DNA of 11,404 nucleotides from positions 1 to 11,404 of the forward strand of contig PGXI01000037.1 of the NCBI GenBank assembly GCA_002839125.1, written 5' to 3'. How positions within the stretch are numbered: position 1 is the first letter of the stretch; each line of letters begins with the position of its first letter. This stretch comes from Tenericutes bacterium HGW-Tenericutes-5. Its GTDB lineage: Bacteria > Bacillota_I > Bacilli_A > Izemoplasmatales > Hujiaoplasmataceae. Below are positions 1-7,601 of this stretch, piece by piece. The notes below the pieces were generated by a model. The model searched no databases. It was not told where the DNA came from and worked only from the letters and a program-made list of their open reading frames with translations. The position numbers and the translations under genes were made by a program.

Positions 1-1
1 T

Positions 2-544
2 TTAATAAATAACGATATCTTACCAAAAATGACTGAACTAGTTGAAAAAACAAAGAGTATCGGTGATTCCGTAGGCGGTACAATTGAATCAGCTGTTATC
101 AATTTACCTATCGGCTTGGGAGAACCTTTATTTTTATCTATGGAGAGTTATCTATCTAATCTTTTGTTTTCAATTCCTGGAATTAAAGGTATCGAATTTG
201 GTGAAGGCTTTAATTTAGCTAGAATGAATGGTTCTGAGTCAAATGATCAATATGAGTATAAACAAGGTAAAATAGATTTTCTTTCTAACAATAACGGTGG
301 AATCCTTGGTGGTTTATCAACTGGTCAACCACTAATTATAAGGTTAGCAGTTAAACCAACTTCATCCATAGCAAAAAAACAAATGTCTATTGATTTAGAA
401 AAAGAAACAAATATCGAGTTAGTAATAAACGGTAGACATGACCCGCAAATAGTTTCTAGAGTTTTGCAAGTCGTTAATTCAGTAATTAGTTTTGCGATAT
501 TGGATTTGTTTATCTATAGTTCTAATAAAAGTTGGTATAAATAA
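2..544 (+). CDS. aroC: Chorismate synthase, 3' part (5' end outside window)
   Basis: Last enzyme of the shikimate pathway: it removes phosphate from 5-enolpyruvylshikimate 3-phosphate to give chorismate, using reduced FMN. The frame is open from the first bases, so the ATG at 29 is internal; 180 residues remain of a family of about 350-390. Recognisable family blocks in order are GDSVGG, the stretch starting GLGEPLF, FSIPGIKGIEFGEGF, NNNGGILGG, a KPTSSI block and the C-terminal GRHDP motif. The N-terminal half, with the conserved histidines, lies outside. The stop TAA shares its last base with the ATG of the next gene, which points to translational coupling. First visible gene of an aromatic biosynthesis operon. 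Identification is firm; completeness upstream cannot be judged. Confidence 0.95.
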   Translation, partial: LINNDILPKMTELVEKTKSIGDSVGGTIESAVINLPIGLGEPLFLSMESYLSNLLFSIPGIKGIEFGEGFNLARMNGSESNDQYEYKQGKIDFLSNNNGGILGGLSTGQPLIIRLAVKPTSSIAKKQMSIDLEKETNIELVINGRHDPQIVSRVLQVVNSVISFAILDLFIYSSNKSWYK

Positions 545-1794
545 TGTACGGCTTGATAGGAAAAAATTTAAGCCATAGTTTTTCAAAAGATATCCATCAA
601 TCCTTTGGAAATAAAGATTATGAGTTTAAAAACATCGATAGTATCGAAAGTTTTTTAAAAACAAATACATTCAATGGTTTTAATGTCACTATTCCTTATA
701 AAAGTGAAATTGTTAAATTCATCAACGAAATAGATCCTATTTCATTACAGACTAACTCTGTAAACACAGTTGTAGTTAGAGATAATAAGTTATATGGTTA
801 TAATACTGATTATTATGGATTTATAGAAACTCTAAAATATCATAATATAAGTGTAGAAAACAAAGATGTGATAATTTTAGGTAATGGATCAGTGTCAAAC
901 ACTGTTGTTTTAGCTCTAAAAAACTTAAACGTTAATAATATTGTTAGATTGTGTAGAAACGCAAAGTCTAATATTGATGATTATTTTTATAACTATGAAA
1001 AATACCTTGCTTATCAAATAATAATTAATACAACTCCCGTGGGAATGTATCCTAACAATGAAGATAATTTGCTTTTCGACTTAAGTGGTTTTTCAAAATT
1101 AGAGTTAGCTTTTGATTTGATATATAATCCTTTAAGAACAAAATTCTTGCTTGCGGCTGAGAAGTTAAATATAAAAGCTATCAATGGATTATACATGTTA
1201 GTTATGCAAGCGAAAAAAGCCCATGAATTATTTTTCAATTGTGATATCCCTTTGAATGTAAGTAATAAGGTTTATAAAAAACTTGCAAAGAGACTTTTCA
1301 ATATCGTATTTGTTGGTTTACCTTTAAGTGGAAAAAGTAAGTATTCAAAACTGCTTGAAAGTATGCTAAACAAGAAACTCTACGATACCGATGTTGAAAT
1401 CGAAAAAGTTATAAATATGAGTATCTACGATTTCTTTCAAATTCACTCTGAAGCCGAGTTTAGAATGTTTGAAACAGAAATCGTTAAGTTAGTTTATAAA
1501 AAACATAACCATATTATCTCAACCGGTGGTGGAACAGTCAAAGTTTGGCAGAATATTGAACAACTTAAACAAAATGGTGTGGTAATATATTTAAACAAAG
1601 ATCCTCTAAAAATAGCGGAGAAAAAAATAAGAGGAAGACCTCTTATTAAGAAAAATGAAGATATTTTAATGTTGGCAGAAGAGCGAATCCCAATGTATAA
1701 AAAAGCCTGCGACATATTAATTGATATTAATAGGGATACAGTGTATCATATTAATGAGATAAAGGAGAAAATCGATGCGTATCTTAATCGTTAA
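544..1794 (+). CDS. aroE-aroK: Bifunctional shikimate dehydrogenase / shikimate kinase (AroE-AroK fusion)
   Basis: A single 416-residue frame joining two successive pathway steps. Residues 1 to about 245 are shikimate dehydrogenase: SHS at 10-12, NVTIPYK with the catalytic lysine K53, N74, NTD with D89, a nucleotide-binding GNGSVS at 113-118 (usually GxGG[AS]), NTTPVGM at 162-168 and Q222 near the end. Residues from about 252 are shikimate kinase: Walker A GLPLSGKS 258-265, DTD 281-283, R307, STGGG 326-330, the lid GRPL with R365 and the closing R381-PMY. All the main catalytic residues are present, so both halves should be active: dehydroshikimate plus NADPH to shikimate, then ATP-dependent 3-phosphorylation. 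There is no clear Shine-Dalgarno sequence; the start overlaps the aroC stop (TAATG). The linker between the domains is very short. Confidence 0.95.
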   Translation: MYGLIGKNLSHSFSKDIHQSFGNKDYEFKNIDSIESFLKTNTFNGFNVTIPYKSEIVKFINEIDPISLQTNSVNTVVVRDNKLYGYNTDYYGFIETLKYHNISVENKDVIILGNGSVSNTVVLALKNLNVNNIVRLCRNAKSNIDDYFYNYEKYLAYQIIINTTPVGMYPNNEDNLLFDLSGFSKLELAFDLIYNPLRTKFLLAAEKLNIKAINGLYMLVMQAKKAHELFFNCDIPLNVSNKVYKKLAKRLFNIVFVGLPLSGKSKYSKLLESMLNKKLYDTDVEIEKVINMSIYDFFQIHSEAEFRMFETEIVKLVYKKHNHIISTGGGTVKVWQNIEQLKQNGVVIYLNKDPLKIAEKKIRGRPLIKKNEDILMLAEERIPMYKKACDILIDINRDTVYHINEIKEKIDAYLNR

Positions 1795-2203
1795 TGGTCC
1801 TAATCTTAATTTTTTAGGAAAAAGAGAACCTGAAATCTATGGTAATAAAAGTTATGATGATTTAAAAAATTATTTATTTGATTATGCTAAAAATAATAAT
1901 CATTATATTGAAATATATCAATCTAATCATGAAGGTGAAATTATTGATATAATTCAAAACAAATATATTGAATTTGATGCTTTAATCATAAATCCAGGAG
2001 CCTTTACCCATTACTCTTATGCAATTTATGACTGTTTATTATCGGTCAATATCAAGAGTTTAGAAGTCCATTTGTCAGATATTTATAAACGTGAAGATTT
2101 TCGAAAAATTTCAGTTATAAAGGCTGCTTGTGAAAAACAATTTTATGGTAAAGGTTTTGAAAGTTACATTGATGCTATTAAATACTTAAATGAAGAGGTC
2201 TAG
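1775..2203 (+). CDS. aroQ: Type II 3-dehydroquinate dehydratase
   Basis: Dehydrates 3-dehydroquinate to 3-dehydroshikimate, the substrate of the fusion protein encoded just upstream. The 142-residue length is typical of the type II, dodecameric family. Visible motifs are NGPNLNFLG at 7-15, REPEIYG with R17 and catalytic Y22, QSNHEGE at 49-55, INPGAFTHYS with N73 and H79, and EVHLSDIYKREDFR with catalytic H99 and R110. The segment after R110 departs from the common G-x-I-x-G spelling (EKQFYGKG) but keeps the spacing. The ATG lies 20 bases inside aroE-aroK, with AAAGGAG at 1761-1767 placed 7 bases before it, which supports this start. Same operon as aroC and aroF. Confidence 0.96.
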   Translation: MRILIVNGPNLNFLGKREPEIYGNKSYDDLKNYLFDYAKNNNHYIEIYQSNHEGEIIDIIQNKYIEFDALIINPGAFTHYSYAIYDCLLSVNIKSLEVHLSDIYKREDFRKISVIKAACEKQFYGKGFESYIDAIKYLNEEV

Positions 2204-2205
2204 TT

Positions 2206-3222
2206 ATGATAATTAAAATAAAAAATAACGCAACACAAGAGCAAATAAATGAATTAAAAAAGCACTTAGTTAACAAGGGTTTTGAAATTCATGAAAGTTT
2301 TGGTAAATCAACTACTATTATTGGCGTAATTGGCGATACCACTACTATTGACCCTAATAGTTTATATGCTTATGAATATGTTGATACAGTTTTAAGGGTT
2401 CAAGAAGCTTTTAAAAAGGTAAATCGTAAGTTTAAACCCGATGATACCATAGTAGATGTTGCTGGTATAAAAATCGGCGGTAAAAACATTGTTGTTATCG
2501 GGGGTCCTTGTGCCGTAGAATCAAATCAACAAATTCAAGAAATCACCCCTTTAGTAATTGAAGCAGGCGCTAAGATATTGCGTGGAGGAGCTTATAAACC
2601 AAGAACTAGTCCTTATTCTTTCCAAGGGCTAGAACAAGAGGGTTTAGAGATTTTGAGCCAAGCAAAACAAAAATATAATATTCCGGTTGTAAGTGAAATA
2701 ATGAGTGTTGATGATATTGATTTGTTTGTTAAGCATGTTGATTTAATTCAAGTTGGTGCTCGAAATATGCAAAACTTTGCCTTGCTTAAAGAGTTAGGAA
2801 AAATCAACAAACCAATTCTTTTAAAAAGAGGTATTGCAAATACTATCGAAGAATGGTTGATGTCTGCGGAATATATTCTTGCTGGTGGTAATACCAACGT
2901 TATCTTATGTGAAAGAGGTATTAGAACTTTTGAATCTTCTACTCGTAATACTTTAGATTTATCTTCTATACCGGTTATTAAAAAATTATCACATCTACCT
3001 ATTATCGTTGACCCATCCCATGCAGCTGGAAGATGGGAGTATATTGAATCTTTGTCACTTGCCTCTATCGCTGCTGGAGCCGATGGTTTGATTGTTGAAG
3101 TTCATCAAACACCAGAAACTGCACTAAGTGATGGTCAACAATCACTAAAACCTGAAAAATTTAAAACTTTAGTAGCTAAATGTAAAAGAGTAGCAGAAGC
3201 TATTGATAGAACGTTAGAATAA
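2206..3222 (+). CDS. aroF: DAHP synthase (3-deoxy-7-phosphoheptulonate synthase), with N-terminal regulatory domain
   Basis: Commits carbon to the pathway by condensing phosphoenolpyruvate with erythrose 4-phosphate. The 338 residues match the Thermotoga-type class: a small ferredoxin-like domain (about 1-65) before the TIM barrel. Barrel motifs are GGPCAVES with metal ligand C102, RGGAYKPRTSPYSFQG at 126-141, LLKRG at 205-209, CERGIRTFE at 235-243, DPSHAAG with H272, then E298 and D309, the other expected metal ligands. In this class the N-terminal domain mediates feedback inhibition by tyrosine or phenylalanine; that this protein is inhibited is inference. It starts 2 bases after the aroQ stop, with a modest GAAGAGG site inside the end of aroQ. 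No terminator is visible directly after it, so the transcript may run on to 3554. Confidence 0.95.
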   Translation: MIIKIKNNATQEQINELKKHLVNKGFEIHESFGKSTTIIGVIGDTTTIDPNSLYAYEYVDTVLRVQEAFKKVNRKFKPDDTIVDVAGIKIGGKNIVVIGGPCAVESNQQIQEITPLVIEAGAKILRGGAYKPRTSPYSFQGLEQEGLEILSQAKQKYNIPVVSEIMSVDDIDLFVKHVDLIQVGARNMQNFALLKELGKINKPILLKRGIANTIEEWLMSAEYILAGGNTNVILCERGIRTFESSTRNTLDLSSIPVIKKLSHLPIIVDPSHAAGRWEYIESLSLASIAAGADGLIVEVHQTPETALSDGQQSLKPEKFKTLVAKCKRVAEAIDRTLE

Positions 3223-3258
3223 ATATATTGACTATACCTATCTTTATTCTTGTTACGG

Positions 3259-3267
3259 TGATATAAT
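3259..3267 (+). promoter_or_regulatory. Extended -10 promoter for the small membrane protein gene
   Basis: TGATATAAT gives a TGn extension followed by a perfect TATAAT at 3262-3267. No good -35 hexamer sits 16-18 bases upstream; TTGACT at 3228 is 28 bases away and too far. Transcription should begin near 3274, at the edge of the strong AGGAGG at 3277-3282, leaving a leader of only about 15 bases. Confidence 0.6.
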
Positions 3268-3289
3268 TAGCCTAAAAGGAGGATTTAAA

Positions 3290-3505
3290 ATGAATGATTA
3301 TGTAAAAATGATTGATGGGCTTCCATTAATTGTGAAGATTATTTTAGCTTTACCTTTTGCTGACTGGATTGTTTATGGAATTTATCGAATTGCTAAAGGG
3401 CATTTAATCGCCGGTATCTTGTGGTTGATTTTAGGATGGCCATTATTCATTATCGATATTGTAACATTAGTACTTCATGGAAAAATTACATTCTTAGCAG
3501 ATTAA
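3290..3505 (+). CDS. Small two-helix membrane protein, function unknown
   Basis: A 71-residue protein I do not recognise at family level. It has two hydrophobic stretches, about residues 11-33 (interrupted by an aspartate and a tyrosine) and 38-63 (rich in I, L and W), separated by a short basic turn (YRIAKGH), so it is probably a helical hairpin in the cytoplasmic membrane. It lacks a cleavable signal and cysteines. Residues such as LPLIVKIILALP and the tryptophan-rich second helix resemble short hypothetical proteins common in low-GC Gram-positives; this is recollection, not a search result. A strong AAAAGGAGGA at 3274-3283, an extended -10 promoter and a terminator make it a real, independently expressed gene. 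It may also lie on the read-through transcript of the aro operon. Confidence 0.8.
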   Translation: MNDYVKMIDGLPLIVKIILALPFADWIVYGIYRIAKGHLIAGILWLILGWPLFIIDIVTLVLHGKITFLAD

Positions 3506-3522
3506 TTTAATTACTTAAAAAT

Positions 3523-3554
3523 AAAACTGTAAGGTCAACCCTTACAGTTTTTTT
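3523..3554. terminator. Bidirectional intrinsic terminator between convergent operons
   Basis: AACTGTAAGG at 3525-3534 pairs perfectly with CCTTACAGTT at 3540-3549 around a 5-base loop, extended by flanking A/T pairs to 3523 and 3551. A run of seven T ends at 3554 for the + strand; on the - strand the tail reads TTTTATTTTTAAG. It ends both the aro/small-membrane-protein transcript and the purA-aminotransferase transcript. The stop codon of the - strand gene (3553-3555) overlaps the T run. Confidence 0.9.
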
Positions 3555-4785
3555 ATATGTGTTTTTTTATCTTTCTTACAAGTTCTGGTATATCTTTTAG
3601 AGATAAAGATGAAATTGCTACTCTAATAATATCTTGCATCGGAATAACATAAACATGATCATTAACTAAATCTTTAAATATATTCTTATTTTTTGTAGGA
3701 ATACTAACAAAGAATCCACCACAATAAGGCAATATATTCAATTCATTCTTTTCAGCTTCTTCTAAAAATAATGAAGCTCTATCTTTTAATAATTTTGTGG
3801 CTACAGAAACTTCTGCTTTAAAACGATTTTTATTGTCTGGATTGCTAAAAATCTTTCCTATCGTGTTAATCCCTGGTTGAGAAACGCTTGAAAAACGTCC
3901 TCTTACTGAATAATCTCCAACCCTTACAAAGTGATCTACAACTTCTTGTGATTTAGATAATCCGATTTGTGCTCCAACTCTGAATCCATATAGAGAAAAA
4001 GTCTTCGATCCAGAAAACACTACAATCGCTAGAATATCCTCATCTAAATCTTTATAAGCTTCAAAGATTTCTCTTGAATATTTACTATCTTTCATTTGAT
4101 AATCAATATAAGCAATATCATGAATCAAAATCGTTGGAATATCTAATTTATTAACTTCATTTAATGTTTTAATAACTTCTTGCCAGTCTGATTTTGTCAT
4201 GCATAATCCGGTTGGGTTATTACTTGGATCATTTAACAAAACACATAATCTTCCTTGTTCTTTAGCTAAATCTAAAGCTTTTTCCTTGAAATCTGCGACA
4301 TTGAATTTAAAGTTTTCGTCATACATTAAAAAAGTCTTTAAATCAACGTTAGCTTCTAAAGCGAAGTTTTGATAAGGTGACCAATAGTAATTGGGAAGTA
4401 AAACTTTTTGATTAAAATCATTAAAATTATAGAACGAGTTTGAGATAGCTCCGCTACCACCGGTTGTAGGAATAACGCTGTATTTGAAATATTTTCTTAT
4501 CATTTCAGCATTTTCTCCAAAAACCCAATCAAAAACACCTTCCGTAAAATCTTTTGTTCCTCTTACAGGAGCATAATGATAAGTTTCAGCGTCATTTAAA
4601 TGATGTAAAACATCATCAACAACGTCAAATCTAAATACATTTCCTTCTTCGCGGTGAAGCATACCTACTGTAGCGTCAATAACATCTGAATATTTCTTTT
4701 TAGCAGCTTTTGCTTCTTGAGAAATTTGGAGAATATTTGACTCTAATTTTTTGTGTTCAGCGTGTTTGCCGACAATTCTTTTCAT
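3553..4785 (-). CDS. PLP-dependent class I aminotransferase (aspartate/aromatic type)
   Basis: Fold type I aminotransferase, 410 residues from the preferred start. Visible residues: PSNNPTG at 187-193, HDIAY with D223 (pyridine nitrogen) and Y226, SGSKTFSLYGFRVG with the PLP lysine K261 and R269, and R388 in IIRVAIS, the expected carboxylate-binding arginine. The SxSKxFSLYGxRVG signature resembles the AspC/TyrB group, so aspartate or aromatic amino acids are likely substrates; which one cannot be read from sequence. Start: a GTG at 4791 is in frame, but AAAGGG lies 7 bases before the ATG at 4785 and only one base from the GTG, so ATG is preferred. It follows purA by 15 bases in the same operon and converges on the aro operon, so it could supply phenylalanine/tyrosine transamination or interconvert aspartate, the PurA substrate. 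Confidence 0.88.
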   Translation of the reverse strand: MKRIVGKHAEHKKLESNILQISQEAKAAKKKYSDVIDATVGMLHREEGNVFRFDVVDDVLHHLNDAETYHYAPVRGTKDFTEGVFDWVFGENAEMIRKYFKYSVIPTTGGSGAISNSFYNFNDFNQKVLLPNYYWSPYQNFALEANVDLKTFLMYDENFKFNVADFKEKALDLAKEQGRLCVLLNDPSNNPTGLCMTKSDWQEVIKTLNEVNKLDIPTILIHDIAYIDYQMKDSKYSREIFEAYKDLDEDILAIVVFSGSKTFSLYGFRVGAQIGLSKSQEVVDHFVRVGDYSVRGRFSSVSQPGINTIGKIFSNPDNKNRFKAEVSVATKLLKDRASLFLEEAEKNELNILPYCGGFFVSIPTKNKNIFKDLVNDHVYVIPMQDIIRVAISSLSLKDIPELVRKIKKHI

Positions 4786-4800
4786 ATTCACACCCTTTTT

Positions 4801-6084
4801 CTAAAATATATTTTTTAAAGTTACAGTTTGTTCACGATCAGGACCAACCGATACAATAGTAACCTTTGTCTTCAAAATGTCTTCAATTGTTTTTAAATAT
4901 TTTTGACAGTTTTCTGGTAACTCGTTGAAACTAGAAATATTTGTAATATCTTCCTTCCATCCAGGAAGAGAAATATAATTTGGTTTACATCTTTCGTATT
5001 CAAAATAATCTGCCGGAATATAATCAATTTCTTTTCCGTCAAGATTGTAACTAATACAAATTTTGAGTTCTTCAATACCGGTTAAAACATCTAACAACAT
5101 AATTGCTAAATTATTAAGTCCGTTAATTCTTTTCACGTGTTTTAGAACTACCATGTCTAACCAACCAATTCTTCTTGGTCTTCTCGTGGTTGTTCCATAT
5201 TCATTACCTGTTACCCTTATTGTTTTAGCGGTTTCGTCTTCAAATTCTGTTGGAAAAACTCCAGCTCCAACTCTTGTTGTATAAGCTTTAGTTACTCCTA
5301 TGACGTCGGTTATTAAGTGTGGGCTAATTCCCGAATTTAAAGGAACGGCTGCCGCTGTTGGTGAAGAAGAAGTTACATAAGGATAAGTTCCGTGATCAAC
5401 ACATAGCATACTTCCTTGAGCGCCTTCAAAAAGAATGTTTTTTTCTTCTTCAATTAAGTTGTTTAACAAGACTGATGTATCGGTTATAAAAGGTTTTATT
5501 GTTTGACCAATTTCGATTAATTTATCATACAAATCTTCAAAATTATCTATTGATTTATTATATGATTCTAATATTATTCTAGCAGATTCAATATTTATTT
5601 TAAGTCTTTTTCTTAATGATTCAGGATTAATTAAATCTGATATTCTAACACCAACTCGTGATACTTTATCCATATAAGCCGGTCCAATACCTTTTTTAGT
5701 TGTACCAACTGCATCAGCACCCTTGATTGTCTCATATAATGCATCAAGTTCAATATGATGTGGCAATACAACATGAGCTCTATTGGAAATATACAGATTA
5801 AAATCAATTATTCCTTCGCTCTTAAGCATTTCAAGTTCTTCTAACAAAGCAAAGGGATTTATTACCATCCCATTTCCCATTATATTAATAATTTTTGGAT
5901 TGAATATTCCTGAAGGTATCAAATGTAAAGCAAATTTGCGATTGTTGAATTTAATTGTATGTCCGGCGTTATTACCGCCTTGACTTCTTACTACAACATC
6001 AGCTTTTTCTGCTAAATAATCTGTAATTTTACCTTTTCCTTCATCGCCCCATTGACTTCCTACGACAACTAATCTCTTACCCAT
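4801..6084 (-). CDS. purA: Adenylosuccinate synthetase
   Basis: Joins IMP and aspartate with GTP hydrolysis to make adenylosuccinate, the first committed step to AMP; cytoplasmic dimer in the family. The 427-residue length is standard. Motifs: GSQWGDEGKGK with catalytic D14, GGNNAGHT with H42, GTTKKGIGPAY at 127-137, FEGAQGSMLCVDHGTYPYVTSS from 219, TTRVGAGVFPTE at 269-280, the arginine loop TTTRRPRRIGWLD at 298-310, LDVL at 331-334 and SVGPDRE at 412-418. The usual lysine before LDVL is leucine (L330), while the guanine-binding aspartate D332 is kept; TGRPRR has become TRRPRR. The ATG overlaps the end of the upstream FAD gene by 8 bases (ATGGGTAA), with AAAAGAGGA at 6090-6098 as ribosome binding site. 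Confidence 0.97.
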   Translation of the reverse strand: MGKRLVVVGSQWGDEGKGKITDYLAEKADVVVRSQGGNNAGHTIKFNNRKFALHLIPSGIFNPKIINIMGNGMVINPFALLEELEMLKSEGIIDFNLYISNRAHVVLPHHIELDALYETIKGADAVGTTKKGIGPAYMDKVSRVGVRISDLINPESLRKRLKINIESARIILESYNKSIDNFEDLYDKLIEIGQTIKPFITDTSVLLNNLIEEEKNILFEGAQGSMLCVDHGTYPYVTSSSPTAAAVPLNSGISPHLITDVIGVTKAYTTRVGAGVFPTEFEDETAKTIRVTGNEYGTTTRRPRRIGWLDMVVLKHVKRINGLNNLAIMLLDVLTGIEELKICISYNLDGKEIDYIPADYFEYERCKPNYISLPGWKEDITNISSFNELPENCQKYLKTIEDILKTKVTIVSVGPDREQTVTLKNIF

Positions 6085-7510
6085 TAATTTCCTCTTTTGA
6101 TTTTTCGACTATATCCCTTGCTATCCAAATTCCGTTTGCACTTGCTTGAGCTAGTCCTCTAGTTACTCCTGCACCATCTCCACCAAAGTATAAACCTTTG
6201 ATTTTTGACTCGAATTTATTATTTACTTCTGGTCTAGCTGAATAGAATTTAGCTTCAACACCATATAATAAAGTATGTTCAGAAGCTACCCCTGGAGTAA
6301 TATGATCCAAAGCTTCAATCATTTCAATGATTGACTTCATTGTTTTATATGGCAATACAAGTCCTAAATCTCCCGGCACAGCTTCTTTTAACGTTGGAGT
6401 AACAAATCCTTCACTAATTCTTTTGTGAGTTGACCTGCGTCCTTTTTGTAAGTCACCAAATCTTTGTAATATAATTGATCCGTTACTTAACATGTTAGCT
6501 AATTTAGAAACCCCATGAGCAAATTCATTTGGTTGATTGAAAGGCTCAGTAAACCTATGAGATACCAATAGTGCGAAGTTTGTATTTTTTGATCCTAAAC
6601 TATTATCGCTATAAGCGTGACCATTAGCTAACATCGTTCCACTATGGTTTTCAATAACTACATGTCCGCTTGGATTAGAACAAAAAGTTCTAACTGTTGA
6701 CCCAACTTGTGTTCTATAAATAAACTTTCCTTCATAAAGGTGCTCATTAATTTCTTCCATTATTTCATTATTAGTTTCTACTCTCACACCAATATCTACA
6801 TGATTTGACTTCATAGAAATTTTATGTTCGTTAGCTAAATTACTTAACCAATAAGATCCGTCTCTTCCAGGCACAATCACAACATAAGGTGCAGATATTT
6901 TTGAGTCGTCATTTAAAATTACACCTTTAATCTCTTGATTTTCTACAATTATGTTTTTAACTTCTGTTTTAAAAAACATATCTATTTTAGTTTTTAAATC
7001 TTCATACATATTTTTTAAAACTTGAAGATTAATTTCAGTTCCTAAATGTCTTAATTCTGATCTTAATAATTTTAGTCCTACAGCTAATCCTCTTTTTTCT
7101 ATTTCTTTTACTTTATCAGTATTTGGATTAGTTAAATGTTTAGGAGCTCCAAACTTTAAATTAATACTATCAGCATAACGAATCAATTCTAAAATGGTAT
7201 TAGGATCTAAATATTCATCCATCCAACCACCAAATTCACTTGTTATATTAAATTTTCCATCAGAATATGCCCCTGCTCCTCCGAACCCATTAGTGATTGA
7301 ACAATAGGGGTTACAAGCAACAAAACCGTTTTTTTGAACGGGACATTTATCTATTTTTTTATCCATAATAGGGCACTTTCTAGTGTAAATATCATGCCCT
7401 TTATCTAGCAATAATACTTTTAAATCTTTATTTTTTTCAGCTAATTCATAGGCACACATTATTCCTGCAGGACCAGCGCCTACTATTACAACATCATAAT
7501 TTTTCTTCAT
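6077..7510 (-). CDS. COG2509-type FAD-dependent oxidoreductase, uncharacterised
   Basis: A 477-residue flavoprotein with an N-terminal Rossmann motif (VVIVGAGPAG, glycines 11, 13 and 16), an acidic residue after strand 2 (LLLDKG), the family block GFGGAGAYSDGK at 75-86, PGRDGSYWL mid-protein and a C-terminal second FAD motif, YFGGDGAGVTRGLAQASANG. These match the widespread COG2509 'uncharacterised FAD-dependent dehydrogenase' group; its substrate is not known to me. Four cysteines (46, 56, 66, 70; RKCP, KCP, CNPYC) precede the FAD block and could bind metal or act in redox. Start: an in-frame GTG at 7531 exists, but AAAAGGAG at 7517-7524 sits 6 bases before the ATG at 7510, so ATG is chosen. 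First gene of an operon with purA and the aminotransferase. Confidence 0.88.
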   Translation of the reverse strand: MKKNYDVVIVGAGPAGIMCAYELAEKNKDLKVLLLDKGHDIYTRKCPIMDKKIDKCPVQKNGFVACNPYCSITNGFGGAGAYSDGKFNITSEFGGWMDEYLDPNTILELIRYADSINLKFGAPKHLTNPNTDKVKEIEKRGLAVGLKLLRSELRHLGTEINLQVLKNMYEDLKTKIDMFFKTEVKNIIVENQEIKGVILNDDSKISAPYVVIVPGRDGSYWLSNLANEHKISMKSNHVDIGVRVETNNEIMEEINEHLYEGKFIYRTQVGSTVRTFCSNPSGHVVIENHSGTMLANGHAYSDNSLGSKNTNFALLVSHRFTEPFNQPNEFAHGVSKLANMLSNGSIILQRFGDLQKGRRSTHKRISEGFVTPTLKEAVPGDLGLVLPYKTMKSIIEMIEALDHITPGVASEHTLLYGVEAKFYSARPEVNNKFESKIKGLYFGGDGAGVTRGLAQASANGIWIARDIVEKSKEEING

Positions 7511-7537
7511 AAAAAACTCCTTTTCAGGCACAATAAA

Positions 7538-7566
7538 ATTTTAACATTTATACCCTTATAAATCAA
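7538..7566 (-). promoter_or_regulatory. Promoter of the FAD protein-purA-aminotransferase operon
   Basis: On the - strand, TTGATT (7566-7561) and TAAAAT (7543-7538) are separated by exactly 17 bases, and TG occupies the extended -10 position (TGTTAAAAT). It lies between the dnaN terminator and the ribosome binding site of the FAD gene, which is where a promoter is needed. The predicted start near 7531 leaves a leader of about 20 bases. Confidence 0.75.
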
Positions 7567-7601
7567 TACAATAAATAAATAAGTAATTTATATTCAAACA
7601 C

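Noticed and set aside
29..31. ATG as start of the first gene
   Set aside because: The frame stays open to the window edge and the protein would be half a chorismate synthase; this methionine is internal.
1014..1238. Antisense frame inside aroE-aroK (with a similar one at 1494-1715)
   Set aside because: Shadows of the conserved coding sequence; no ribosome site or recognisable protein.
3228..3267. TTGACT and TATAAT as one standard promoter
   Set aside because: The spacer would be 28 bases; only the extended -10 reading is workable.
5063..5284. + strand frames opposite purA (also 5783-5983), and a - strand frame at 4893-5075
   Set aside because: All lie within purA, whose motifs are intact across these stretches.
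7529..7531. GTG start for the FAD protein giving seven extra residues
   Set aside because: The ribosome site AAAAGGAG lies downstream of it and 6 bases before the ATG at 7510.
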